Assembly: GCF_010500815.1 (NCBI RefSeq)
Contig: NZ_JAAAMG010000016.1
Span: 1 to 64,000, forward strand
Direction: 5' to 3'
Origin: Jiella pacifica
GTDB taxonomy: Bacteria > Pseudomonadota > Alphaproteobacteria > Rhizobiales > Rhizobiaceae
DNA: 64,000 bases
The notes under the pieces are model-generated. The model was not told where the DNA came from. It searched no databases and saw only the letters and a list, made by a program, of their open reading frames with translations. A program made the position numbers and the translations under genes. Positions 55,437 through 63,945 of the stretch are shown piece after piece (position 1 is the stretch's first letter; each line of letters opens with the position of its first letter).

Positions 55437-56287
55437 GCCGCCGCCTTCAGATCGGCCCGCGCATCGCGAATGATCGCCCAAGCGGAGTGCAGGAACAGTC
55501 CGGCGATACCGAAGGCGACGATAAGGTCGGGCCACGCGCTGCCCAGCCACGCTACGAGACCGGCGGCGATGACGACCGCCGCATTGCCGATGGCGTCGTT
55601 GCGCGAGAATAGCCAGACGGCCCGCATGTTCGCGTCGCCCTTGCGGAACCGCAGCAGCGGCAGAACGGAGACGACATTGACGACAAGGGCGATCATGCCG
55701 AGCAGGCCCATGAGACCTGCATCCGGCGTCGTCCGTTCGAAGACCCGGACGATCGTCGTGCCGAGGACGCCAAGACCGAGGAGCCCGAGGAAAATGCCCT
55801 GGATCAGGGCCGACCGAGCCCGCCAGGCGAGGCTCCAGCCAATGGCCAGCAGGCCGAGGAAGGTGATCGCGCCATCGCCGATGAAATCGAGCGCATCGGC
55901 CTTCACGGCCTGTGATCCGGCGATGAATCCGCCGATCATTTCAAGGACGCCGTAACCCACGTTCAGGATCACGACGATCCAGAGAGCGCGTCGGTAGGCC
56001 GGATCCTGATGAGCCGGATTCGGCGGAATATCTCCATCGCCCTCGATCCGGTCGAAGCCGTAACCGGTCACCGCAACGGCCTTTTCGATATCTGGCAGGC
56101 GCGCCTCGGAGGCGTTCAGTGTCATGATGTGCGTTGCGGCCGACACCTTCACATCGTCGGGCGCTACTCCGGCCGACTGCGCCGCCCGTTCAATCTGCGC
56201 GGCATCCTTTGCGCAATCCATACCGGAAACCCGGTAACGGAAGGGCGGGGCATCAGCCGTCGATCCGGCTCTTTCGGTGTTGGCCAT
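55433..56287 (-). CDS. HMA-domain cation efflux protein (CzcD-like)
   Basis: 284 aa. An N-terminal heavy-metal-associated domain (about 15-80) begins FRYRVSGMDCAKDAAQ; only the first Cys of the usual GMDCxxC remains. It is followed by six membrane helices of a CDF-type exporter (VKADALDFIGDGAITFLG, FSRNDAIGNAAVVIAAG); the usual site-A histidine is replaced, as in other members of this subgroup. Likely substrates are Zn, Cd, Co or Pb. The 3' end overlaps lspA, and the 5' end is 56 bp from the divergent ArsR-type regulator. Confidence 0.88.
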   Translation of the reverse strand: MANTERAGSTADAPPFRYRVSGMDCAKDAAQIERAAQSAGVAPDDVKVSAATHIMTLNASEARLPDIEKAVAVTGYGFDRIEGDGDIPPNPAHQDPAYRRALWIVVILNVGYGVLEMIGGFIAGSQAVKADALDFIGDGAITFLGLLAIGWSLAWRARSALIQGIFLGLLGLGVLGTTIVRVFERTTPDAGLMGLLGMIALVVNVVSVLPLLRFRKGDANMRAVWLFSRNDAIGNAAVVIAAGLVAWLGSAWPDLIVAFGIAGLFLHSAWAIIRDARADLKAAA

Positions 56288-56343
56288 GGTCGCGCTATTC
56301 CTGCTAGGATGAATCGAAGAACAACATATCAGCGAGGAGTGAT

Positions 56344-56688
56344 ATGGTGCAAATCGTCGATGACCGCAAGAGCGCGACCATCGAGCGACGGGCGAAATTG
56401 TTCCGCGGCTTCGCGGACCCGAGCCGCCTGGCCATTCTCGGTGCACTTTGCAATGAGCCATTGGCCGTTCACGAGATCGTCGAGCGGACGGAACTATCGC
56501 AACCCAACGTCTCCAACCACCTGAGGTGCCTGCTGGACTGCGGGCTTGTCGCCAGCGACCGCGATGGGCGCTTCATCCGCTACCGTATCAGCAGCCCGCG
56601 CATCACGGTCCTTCTGAGCGATGTGGACGCACTTCTCGACGTGGTCGCGGAAGGCGTTGAGGCGTGTGACAATTATCGTGGGGCGTAA
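56344..56688 (+). CDS. ArsR/SmtB-family metal sensor (CmtR-like)
   Basis: 114 aa winged-helix repressor. The recognition helix region is LSQPNVSNHLRCLLDCGLV. Cys62 and Cys66 in RCLLDCG and Cys108 in GVEACDNY correspond to the Cd/Pb ligands Cys57, Cys61 and Cys102 of mycobacterial CmtR. Binding of Cd(II) or Pb(II) would release the promoter of the divergent efflux-lspA-P450 operon. The ribosome site GAGGAGTG precedes the ATG. Confidence 0.92.
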   Translation: MVQIVDDRKSATIERRAKLFRGFADPSRLAILGALCNEPLAVHEIVERTELSQPNVSNHLRCLLDCGLVASDRDGRFIRYRISSPRITVLLSDVDALLDVVAEGVEACDNYRGA

Positions 56689-56735
56689 AAGGTCGAATTT
56701 TGACCGGCACACGCAGCATCGCGAACCTTAGCGCT

Positions 56736-56758
56736 TTGTCGGCACAGCTTGCCGACAA
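56736..56758. terminator. hairpin downstream of the metal sensor gene
   Basis: TTGTCGGCA (56736-56744) and TGCCGACAA (56750-56758) pair perfectly around a 5-nt loop. It lies 47 bp after the CmtR-like stop. There is no clear T-run, so it could also be a recombination or transposon-end remnant. Confidence 0.4.
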
Positions 56759-56901
56759 GTAGAACAGTCGGTTCGCGATCGCCACGCCAGTCCGATCCTT
56801 GAGCCTCATAACCCGACTAGAATACCGCCCCCTAGCAACACATAGGCGATCATGGCGAGCCAGAATAGCACCTTCTCGACAGCGCCGCCGGTCGAAAATC
56901 A

Positions 56902-57275
56902 ATGAGAGACCTCGTCGCGGACGCAAGACTGCGCGTCGATGGGATCAATCCCACTGACGCTCATCGGGCGATGGGGCGTGGCGATGTCATTTTCGACGTG
57001 CGCGAACCGGCAGAGCTGGAGAGCGAAGGCGCAATTGAAGGCGCGGTTCACATTCCGCGCGGCCTGGTCGAAGCGCAGGCCGATCCGACACCTGCGTGGC
57101 GAACGAGGCTCTGGCCGCGCAGCGCGATGGCGAGGGCCGTGTTCACGCTCTCTGTGCGTCCGGCGCGAGCGCGGCCCTTGCCGCCGACAGCCTGCGCCAG
57201 ATGGGCTATGGCACCACCGTGATCGAAGGCGGTCTGGCGGGCTGGAAAAAGGCGGACCTGCCGCTTCGCGCCTGA
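56902..57275 (+). pseudogene. rhodanese-domain protein, frameshifted
   Basis: The first frame starts at an ATG and reads NPTDAHRAMGRGDVIFDVRE, ESEGAIEGAVHIPRGLVEAQADP, a normal rhodanese N-half. Around 57081-57100 the match moves to another frame: NEALAAQRDGEGRVHALCAS, GASAALAADSLRQMGYGTTV, IEGGLAGWKKADLPLRA, ending at TGA 57273-57275. This includes the catalytic Cys loop (HALCASGAS). A small indel in a stretch near GCCGATCCGACACCTGC breaks the gene, or is a sequence error. An intact version would be a single-domain sulfurtransferase, often found beside metal-resistance genes. Confidence 0.82.
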
Positions 57276-57354
57276 CACTGATACAAACGCTGAAGCGATG
57301 TTTTCCGGGCCTCGGCTGGGAACGACGCAACCCTTTTAATGACGGAGTATCACT

Positions 57355-58899
57355 ATGAGACGCCGAAAGTTTCTTACCCTCGCCGCAGCCTCCCTCGCGA
57401 CCCCTGCACTTAATATCAGCCGGGCGTGGGCCGCCGAGCCCGGCGCGCCCTTGCGGATACCGGAGGTCATGGAGATCGGCCCCGGCGCAGGCAACACACT
57501 CGATGCGATACGCGGAACACGCGACTTCATCGCAGGCGCGGCGTCGGAAACCTGGGGCTACTCGCAGGATTACCTCGGGCCGCTGCTGAGGTTCCGGCGC
57601 GGGCGCACCGCAAACATAAGTGTCACGAACCGTCTCGATGAACCGATCACGGCTCACTGGCACGGCATGCACGTGCCGGGCTATCTCGACGGTGGGCCGC
57701 AACTTGCTTTCGGCCCGGGCGAGACTTGGGCGCCGGAATTACCGGTCGATCACCCGGCGGCAACGCTGTTTTACCACAGTCATGTTCACGGGCGAACAGG
57801 CCCGCAGGTCTATCGCGGGCTGGCGGGCATGATTGTCATCGACGACCCCGAGATCGACGATCCGCTGCCGCACGACTATGGCGTCAACGATTTTCCACTC
57901 ATCGTGCAGGATCGACGCTTCGACCGGTCAGGCCGCGTGACCTATAGTCTTGGCATGATGGACCGGATGCACGGGTTCCAAGCGGACCAGATCCTCGTCA
58001 ACGGTGTGATCCGTCCCAAGCTTACAGTTCCGGCGGGTCTGGTACGCCTGCGTATCCTGAACGCGTCGAATGCGCGCGTGTACGATTTCCGTTTCACCGA
58101 TGGCAGGCAATTCCACCAGGTCGCGAGCGATGGCGGCCTACTAGATCGCCCGCTGGCCATGGCCAGCCTCCAACTCAACGGCGCCGAACGGGCCGAGATC
58201 GTGGCCGATTTTTCGGACCGGTCACCTGTCTCTCTCGCCTCGCGCGACATCGGGATGGGTGGCATGATGAACGAGGGCACGATGGGTGACAGGGGCGGCT
58301 CCATGATGATGGGCGATAGAGGCATGATGGGAGATCGCGGTAGGATGGGCGACCGCGGTATGATGGGGATGGGTGGAAACAGTGGTGCGCCGATCGAGAT
58401 CATGTCGTTTGATGTGGGCGCAGCTGCGCCCGCCGGCCCCACCCGCCTACCCACCTCGCTGCCTTCGGATGCGCCCGCACTCGGCGATCCAGTCCGCAGG
58501 CGCAATTTCACCCTCAACATGCACACCGGGGGTATGATGCGCGGCGGCATGATGGGTGGCGACGGTCAGACGATGGGGATCAACGGCGAACCTTACGTCA
58601 TGGATCGCATTGATGAGACCATCCGCGCAGGCGAAACCGAGCTTTGGCGCATTAGTACCGACATGATGATGCGGCACACGTTCCACGTTCACGGGACTTC
58701 TTTTCGGGTCGTGAGTCAGAACGGACGACCGGTCGACTCAGCGCGGATCGGTTGGAAAGACGTTGTTCGTGTGCAGGGCTCGACCGAAATCCTGCTGAGG
58801 TTCGACAAGCTGGCTTCGGAAGAGACGCCATTCATGTATCACTGCCACATCCTCGAACACGAGGATGCGGGCATGATGGGACAGTTTACGGTCACATAA
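57355..58899 (+). CDS. periplasmic multicopper oxidase (CueO-like, Met-rich)
   Basis: 514 aa. A Tat-type signal (RRRKFLTLAAASLATPAL, cut near residue 26) suits export of a folded copper protein. Copper ligands appear in order: HWHGMH (about 102-107), HSHVHG (about 141-146), HTFHVHGTSF (about 442-451) and HCHILEHEDAGMM (about 495-507), which include the type 1, 2 and 3 sites. A Met-rich insert (about 298-343, repeats of GMMGDRG) and a second one (HTGGMMRGGMMGGDG, about 388-402) resemble the Cu(I)-binding region of CueO. It is likely to oxidise Cu(I) and protect the periplasm. GGAG lies 7-10 nt before the ATG. Confidence 0.95.
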   Translation: MRRRKFLTLAAASLATPALNISRAWAAEPGAPLRIPEVMEIGPGAGNTLDAIRGTRDFIAGAASETWGYSQDYLGPLLRFRRGRTANISVTNRLDEPITAHWHGMHVPGYLDGGPQLAFGPGETWAPELPVDHPAATLFYHSHVHGRTGPQVYRGLAGMIVIDDPEIDDPLPHDYGVNDFPLIVQDRRFDRSGRVTYSLGMMDRMHGFQADQILVNGVIRPKLTVPAGLVRLRILNASNARVYDFRFTDGRQFHQVASDGGLLDRPLAMASLQLNGAERAEIVADFSDRSPVSLASRDIGMGGMMNEGTMGDRGGSMMMGDRGMMGDRGRMGDRGMMGMGGNSGAPIEIMSFDVGAAAPAGPTRLPTSLPSDAPALGDPVRRRNFTLNMHTGGMMRGGMMGGDGQTMGINGEPYVMDRIDETIRAGETELWRISTDMMMRHTFHVHGTSFRVVSQNGRPVDSARIGWKDVVRVQGSTEILLRFDKLASEETPFMYHCHILEHEDAGMMGQFTVT

Positions 58900-59142
58900 C
58901 AGGACCCCACCCGCTCGACACCGGGTGTCGTCAAGAGCTTACGTCTTCTTGCGGCGTTCTATCAGGTGTCGGTGTCGCCTTGTTGAAACGCATTACGGAG
59001 TATGTCTAGACCCGAACGGAGAACACCTCGCTAAGCTGCGGGTCCGCCGAAGCGGCCGTTCAGTCGCTCGGCAGCATTCGTCAAAAAGGGGCTCAGGTGC
59101 AGTCGATTGCCGCACAGATCACGAACGGCCGTTCTCGCTGTT

Positions 59143-59526
59143 TCAACCAAGGTGTTCGGTCTGGATCGCCCACTCCACTGGAAATGGCTCGAGCACTCGC
59201 GCCAGCGTGACCTCCGGCCCCTGCTTCCCGTTTAGTATCGCTTCGACGATGTCGGGGGCGAGCAAGGTCAGGCGCAGGACGCGTGTCATGTAGGAGGGCG
59301 CGATCCCCTCGCGTTCGGCAAGTTCGGCGATGGTGGCATACTCACCAGACTCCAGCATCCGCTTCCAACGAAAAGCGCGGGCCAGCGCCTTGACCAGTGA
59401 GCTGTCGGCCCTGTGCGGCTGGGTGGCGCCCTCCGGCAACTGCATTTCCTTCCGGCCGCCGCGCTTCACAATGCGGAACGGCACGTGGAGCGTCACCGTC
59501 TCAGGGATCGGCGTCGCGCGGGTCAT
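59143..59526 (-). CDS. HTH DNA-binding protein of the recombinase cassette
   Basis: 127 aa. The C-terminal half contains a helix-turn-helix (YATIAELAEREGIAPSYMTRVLRLTLLAPDIVEAIL) like that of KorB/ParB-type or phage excision proteins. The N-terminus (ETVTLHVPFRIVKRGGRKEMQLP) is beta-rich. Its start overlaps the recombinase stop by 4 nt. Proteins of this kind are regularly encoded after large serine recombinases in alphaproteobacterial islands and may act as a directionality or partner factor; that role is inferred. Confidence 0.75.
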   Translation of the reverse strand: MTRATPIPETVTLHVPFRIVKRGGRKEMQLPEGATQPHRADSSLVKALARAFRWKRMLESGEYATIAELAEREGIAPSYMTRVLRLTLLAPDIVEAILNGKQGPEVTLARVLEPFPVEWAIQTEHLG

Positions 59527-60848
59527 GCTGCTGCGCCCATATCGCCGGCCAGCATCTCGCGCGCGAGGTAGCCGAGGCCGTCAATGCGCAGACGAACGTT
59601 CAGCCCGCCCTCTCCAATATCCACACGCTCGACCAGCAGCGCCACGATGCGCGTCTGCTCTGCGGGGAAGAGTTCGTCCCACAGCGGATCGAAGTGCTGC
59701 AGGGCCGCGCGGGCGTCTTCCTCGGTGATGTCGTCGGCATTGGCGCGTGCCGCCTTCCGTGTCCCGGCCACGATCTCGGGTTGGCGGAACACTGCGCGGA
59801 GCTGATCAATGACGGCGGTTTCGATCTCACCAGCCGAGACACGGCCCACGGGACACGATCCGGCGCCGTGCTTCAGCACCGTCTGGCTGACATAGTAGCG
59901 GTACAGTCGGTCGCCCTTCCGGGTGTGCGTCGGCGAGAACGCGGCGCCATCGGGCCCGAACAGCAGCCCCTTCAGCAACGCCGGGGTCTCGGCGCGGGTG
60001 CGCGCGGCGCGCTTGCGCGGGCTCTCCCGCAGGATGGAATGCACCCGGTCCCATGTCTCGCGGTCGATGATCGCATCGTGCTCGCCGGGGTAGCTCTCGC
60101 CCTTGTGGACCGCCTCGCCGATGTAGGCGCGGTTGTTCAGCATCCGGTAGAGGTACTTCTTGTCGATCCGGTTGCCGCGCGGCGTGCGGATGCCGCGCTT
60201 GGCCACCCCGCGCGCCAGTTCCGTCCCCGAGCCAATCTCGAGGAAGCGCGCGAAGATCCAGCGGACGTGTTCGGCCCGTTCCTCGTCGATGACCAGCTTC
60301 CGGCTCTCGACGCGGTAGCCATAGGGCGGCACCCCGCCCATCCACATGCCCTTCTTTCGGCTGGCGGCGACCTTGTCGCGGATGCGCTCGGCCGTCACCT
60401 CCCGCTCGAACTGCGCGAACGAGAGCAGGATGTTCAGCGTCAACCGGCCCATGGACGTAGTCGTGTTGAAGGACTGGGTGACCGAGACGAAGGTCACGCC
60501 GTTCCTGTCGAACACCTCGACCAGCTTGGCGAAGTCGGCAAGCGACCTGCTGAGGCGGTCGATCTTGTAGACCACCACCACGTCGACCAATCCGTCCTCG
60601 ATATCCTCCTGCAGCCGCTTCAATCCGGGCCTGTCGAGCGTCCCGCCCGAGATCCCGCCGTCATCATACTGATCGCGGACCAGCACCCAACCCTCGGAGC
60701 GCTGGCTGGCGATGTACGCCTCGCAGGCCTCGCGCTGTGCATGCAGGCTGTTGAACTCCTGCTCCAGCCCTTCCTCGGAGGATTTCCGGGTGTAGACCGC
60801 ACAGCGCAGCTTGCGGACGACCTTCGATTTTTCCGGCGGCTTCGTCAT
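59523..60848 (-). CDS. large serine recombinase
   Basis: 441 aa. An N-terminal resolvase domain has the catalytic serine Ser23 in CAVYTRKSSEEGLEQEFNSL, with VVVVYKIDRLSRSLADFAKL and FAQFEREVTAERIRDKVAASR. The middle Recombinase domain (about 170-275) includes GVPPYGYRVES, IDKKYLYRMLNNRAYIGEAV and WDRVHSIL. A C-terminal part (about 300-441) holds the zinc-ribbon region, reduced to YYVSQTVLKHGAGSCPVGRVSAGEIE. It probably integrates or excises the island. The start at 60848 overlaps DUF2924 by 4 nt. Confidence 0.93.
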   Translation of the reverse strand: MTKPPEKSKVVRKLRCAVYTRKSSEEGLEQEFNSLHAQREACEAYIASQRSEGWVLVRDQYDDGGISGGTLDRPGLKRLQEDIEDGLVDVVVVYKIDRLSRSLADFAKLVEVFDRNGVTFVSVTQSFNTTTSMGRLTLNILLSFAQFEREVTAERIRDKVAASRKKGMWMGGVPPYGYRVESRKLVIDEERAEHVRWIFARFLEIGSGTELARGVAKRGIRTPRGNRIDKKYLYRMLNNRAYIGEAVHKGESYPGEHDAIIDRETWDRVHSILRESPRKRAARTRAETPALLKGLLFGPDGAAFSPTHTRKGDRLYRYYVSQTVLKHGAGSCPVGRVSAGEIETAVIDQLRAVFRQPEIVAGTRKAARANADDITEEDARAALQHFDPLWDELFPAEQTRIVALLVERVDIGEGGLNVRLRIDGLGYLAREMLAGDMGAAA

Positions 60849-61300
60849 GTCCGCCCCCTGTGGTTCTTCAGGCCAAAGAAGGTCCATCCGTTCCAGCGCG
60901 TGCCGGTGATGGCGCGGGCGATGGCGGACAGCGACTTGTAGGGCCGCCCCTGCCACTCGAAGCCATCGGCGGTGACTGTGACGATCTGCTCGACACCCTG
61001 CCACTCGCGCAGCAGCCGTGTGCCGGTGATCGGGCGGTCGCGATCGGCGCGGATACCGCGCTTCTTCCGGTCGCCGCCGTCGAGTTCCTCGCCCAGCCGT
61101 TCAAGCCGCCGGATCGTCTCGGGTTTCAGCCCGCCATAGGCGAGTTCTTGGATGCGATACGCGATGCGGCTTTCGAGATAGCGGCGATTGAAGGGCGGCG
61201 GCTCGCTATCGAACAGGTCGCGCCACTGTTGCTTCAAGTCGGGCGTCGGCGTGGTCTTGAGCGCGGCCAGGCGCACGGGGATGGGATCGGGCTTGTTCAT
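60845..61300 (-). CDS. DUF2924 protein of the recombinase cassette
   Basis: 151 aa, DUF2924. The family core is WRDLFDSEPPPFNRRYLESRIAYRIQELAYGGL followed by TRLLREWQGVEQIVTVTADGFEWQGRPYKSLSAIARAITGTRWNGWTFFGL. DUF2924 proteins nearly always precede a large serine recombinase in alphaproteobacterial phages and islands; they may bind DNA or guide recombination. The end overlaps the recombinase start and the beginning overlaps the preceding small gene, both by ATGA. Confidence 0.92.
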   Translation of the reverse strand: MNKPDPIPVRLAALKTTPTPDLKQQWRDLFDSEPPPFNRRYLESRIAYRIQELAYGGLKPETIRRLERLGEELDGGDRKKRGIRADRDRPITGTRLLREWQGVEQIVTVTADGFEWQGRPYKSLSAIARAITGTRWNGWTFFGLKNHRGRT

Positions 61301-61500
61301 GCATTTCTCCGGTGAGTTGGAGTTGCATGACGGCATTGGTCGGGCGGATAGTGTAGGCAACGTTCTCCAGTATCGTCAGATACTTCGCCCTTCTCCCGCA
61401 TGCGCAACCGAACCAGCCCGAGCGCCAGCAGGCCGCACAGCTCAGTGCGGCGTTCTGCGGGCGTCATCTGGTCGGGCGGCAGCGGATTGGGGCGTTTCAT
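61297..61500 (-). CDS. small first protein of the recombinase cassette
   Basis: 67 aa. MTPAERRTELCGLLALGLVRLRMRE is a pattern I recall from short proteins encoded just before DUF2924 and the recombinase. Its stop overlaps the DUF2924 ATG by 4 nt, which supports it as a real gene. The true start may be the internal Met at residue 12, since no good ribosome site precedes 61500. Function unknown. Confidence 0.7.
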   Translation of the reverse strand: MKRPNPLPPDQMTPAERRTELCGLLALGLVRLRMREKGEVSDDTGERCLHYPPDQCRHATPTHRRNA

Positions 61501-61694
61501 GCGGGGCGGGTCCGGGCTGCAGGGGCTTCATCCGTAAAAAGCCACCTGCCGCGCGGGATCGGGACAGCGCTCCAGAAACGATCATGATGGATACCACTGC
61601 CGCTTCAGGTTGCGCTTCGGTCTTGTTTTGTTCGGTTGAATCGTCAGACTGGCGTTCCGCAAAGTCTAGTGAGGGCAGCAAGTAGGAGGGCCAG

Positions 61695-63869
61695 GTGGCT
61701 AGGTCATTGTTTCGCGGGGCGCCGGAGCTTTCGCGCCTGTTTATTGAATCTCCAATCCAATTGATCAGCGAATTTCTTTCGCACTCGCAGTTTTCGGTAT
61801 TCCTAAGCGATGCAATGGCCGCTGTGCCCGCCGATGCTGAAGATCAGATCCGCACCGAAAGAATGGCGGAAGCTCTGAAGGCTCTGAAGAGTGACAGAAT
61901 TAACCTGATCGAGATCGAGGCCCGTCGCGTCATGCTGATGACCGACACGACGCCTGATGCGATGCTCCGTCGGCTCGCCGAAGACCCGCGCTTCGCTGCG
62001 AAGGAAGGGTTGAAGGGGCAGCGCGACGCGGTCGCCAGAAGCCTTTGGGCTTACCTCCATGCCATAGCACTGTTCGAAGCCGCTGAGCGTGCGATGCAGG
62101 TGCGGGTCTACCGCGAGCATGGAACGCTATACGAGGCGTGGTCGATAGATGCCTCAATTCCCCTAGCGGCAGCGGGTGTCGACCATGATGCGCTCTCGAA
62201 AGAGATCGCCGAGCGCCTGCAGCATGACGATGGCTGTAAAGTGGAGGCTGTCGACCTACCCGCCGAAAACGGTGAGAGTCAGGACGTCTTGCTGGCTGTG
62301 ACCTTCTTCGGCGCCTATGCGAGCCAGAAAACCGTCCAGCCGGACAAGTCGACGAAGCTGCTCTATTTCCGCCCACCTGATGAGATGCTGCTGGTCTATT
62401 CGCATGCCCGGCGACGGATCGAGGTGTGTTCGCGCGACAGGGTGGAACGCAAGATCGTCGCCAATCTGTTCGCCGCAGATACTCTGAAGCACGACATTTC
62501 GAACAAGCCCCTGACCCAGAAGACTTACAACCTCTCTCGCTTCCGAAACTCGCTCAAGCTGCCGATACCCGATGAAGAAGCGCATCGGGTCAAGAAGGCA
62601 GGCATCATCGAAGTTCAGGTCGCGCTGGGCGACTGGTCTCGGAAGGTGACCCTCAGTGTCGCGCCGGAGGACGACATCGACGCGATCGCGAGGAGCGTCT
62701 TCGGGGCGATCATCCCGAAAGCGGGCGGCGGCTATGTCACGAAGGTCCGCTTCCGGATCGAGCATGTGGACGGGCGCGGGCGAAAAGGTGTCCTTCAGTT
62801 CGACGTCTTCGGAAGGAACAAGTCGAACATCCAGAGCGAACGGGACCCCGCCAAGCGAGAGCTGGGCTACGATCTCCTCGAAGCCTGGGGTGTGCTTGAA
62901 CGCATAGGCGACCTTTCGAAGCCGCAGCGCAAGGAGAAGCTTCCGCAGCTGTTGACGCTCTACGACCTCGCTTCCGAGAAGGCGTCCGGCCAGAACCTCG
63001 ATGAACTTGGTGTTGCCGCCGACGAGTTGACCGGCGCCGGTTTCCTGACACGCAAGGGATGGTCGGATGTCATCCTGTTCGAGGACGATGAGCTTGGTGA
63101 AGTCGTTCACAACGTCGAGCGGGACGGCACGAGCGACGAGGCCACGCTGACGCTGGTCGAAGGCGGAACGGGGTCGACGGTCCCGGCAGAGGATGTCTCC
63201 GAGTACGAGATCCGTTTCGATTACCTGCGAGATGCGCTGCGTGACTTGCTCAAGCCGATGGGCCTGAAAGGTCGCGTGCGGGAACTCGCCGATCATCTCC
63301 ATCAGTTGGGTGTCGCGACCATCGGCCTGGCCGAGGCGCCGATCTACCTCGCACGGGCGACATCGGTCGACAAAGTGCTTGATGCGTCCGACCGCCTCGC
63401 CCGGGGCGAAGGCAACCGAATTCGCGGGATCGTCTTCGTGCCACAGGACGTGCGGTTTCCCTATTTCGGTTGCCATGTCGTCCTGAGCCTCAGAGATCAT
63501 GTCGATGCCGATACCGGCATGATCGACGCGGATGCGGTCCGCTCCTCCTATGAGGCTGCGATCGATCCGGCTGCGCGCGGAGCCGCTGTGCACTTCCGCA
63601 GGCAAGACGATGGCGCCGCTCAGATCACCGTTCCCGGTCAGGATCCGTGGATCGTCACTGGCGCGAAAAAAGTGAAGCTGTTCGAGCGTCTCTACATGGC
63701 TCACCGTGATCGGGAAGGCGGTGTGAAGCTCGCGGTTTTGAAGACGTACGCCGGGTTTTCTCAGCTGCCTCAGTTGTTTGGCGATGAATGGGATGAGGTG
63801 AACAACCGGTACCTGTATTCGCCCCGGCATGGCCACTGGGCCCTTTGCGAGGAACCCATCTCCGTTTGA
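61695..63869 (+). CDS. 724-aa protein of unknown family in a mobile island
   Basis: The GTG start follows AGGAGG about 8 nt upstream. The product looks soluble, with no signal, membrane helix, P-loop, nuclease PD-(D/E)xK or HNH, or reverse transcriptase motif that I can see. Residues 1-140 are helical (SELSHSQF-like opening, LEARRVML, ERAMQVRVY). Residues 140-410 appear to be beta-rich repeats (LLYFRPPDEMLLVYSHARRR, EVQVALGDWSRKVTLSV). The end, LYMAHRDREGGVKLAVLKTY to YSPRHGHWALC, could be a winged helix. It is divergent from the recombinase cassette, where cargo such as defence genes often sits. I do not assign a function. Confidence 0.8.
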   Translation: MARSLFRGAPELSRLFIESPIQLISEFLSHSQFSVFLSDAMAAVPADAEDQIRTERMAEALKALKSDRINLIEIEARRVMLMTDTTPDAMLRRLAEDPRFAAKEGLKGQRDAVARSLWAYLHAIALFEAAERAMQVRVYREHGTLYEAWSIDASIPLAAAGVDHDALSKEIAERLQHDDGCKVEAVDLPAENGESQDVLLAVTFFGAYASQKTVQPDKSTKLLYFRPPDEMLLVYSHARRRIEVCSRDRVERKIVANLFAADTLKHDISNKPLTQKTYNLSRFRNSLKLPIPDEEAHRVKKAGIIEVQVALGDWSRKVTLSVAPEDDIDAIARSVFGAIIPKAGGGYVTKVRFRIEHVDGRGRKGVLQFDVFGRNKSNIQSERDPAKRELGYDLLEAWGVLERIGDLSKPQRKEKLPQLLTLYDLASEKASGQNLDELGVAADELTGAGFLTRKGWSDVILFEDDELGEVVHNVERDGTSDEATLTLVEGGTGSTVPAEDVSEYEIRFDYLRDALRDLLKPMGLKGRVRELADHLHQLGVATIGLAEAPIYLARATSVDKVLDASDRLARGEGNRIRGIVFVPQDVRFPYFGCHVVLSLRDHVDADTGMIDADAVRSSYEAAIDPAARGAAVHFRRQDDGAAQITVPGQDPWIVTGAKKVKLFERLYMAHRDREGGVKLAVLKTYAGFSQLPQLFGDEWDEVNNRYLYSPRHGHWALCEEPISV

Positions 63870-63914
63870 TCTCCGTTTGGGGGGTCTGACCATCTCCGAT
63901 TCGGGCCGTCACTA

Positions 63915-63944
63915 GGGGTGCTCACTCAGTCAGAGGAGCACCCC
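63915..63944 (+). promoter_or_regulatory. hairpin that covers the ribosome site of the last gene
   Basis: GGGGTGCTC (63915-63923) pairs perfectly with GAGCACCCC (63936-63944) around a 12-nt loop. The right arm contains the GGAG ribosome site of the ATG at 63946. It may terminate the 724-aa gene or control translation of the next. Confidence 0.45.
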
Positions 63945-63945
63945 G

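Noticed and set aside
63859-63880. Tandem ATCTCCGTTTG repeated twice at the end of the 724-aa gene
   Set aside because: Only two units, spanning the stop codon; probably local slippage rather than an attachment site.
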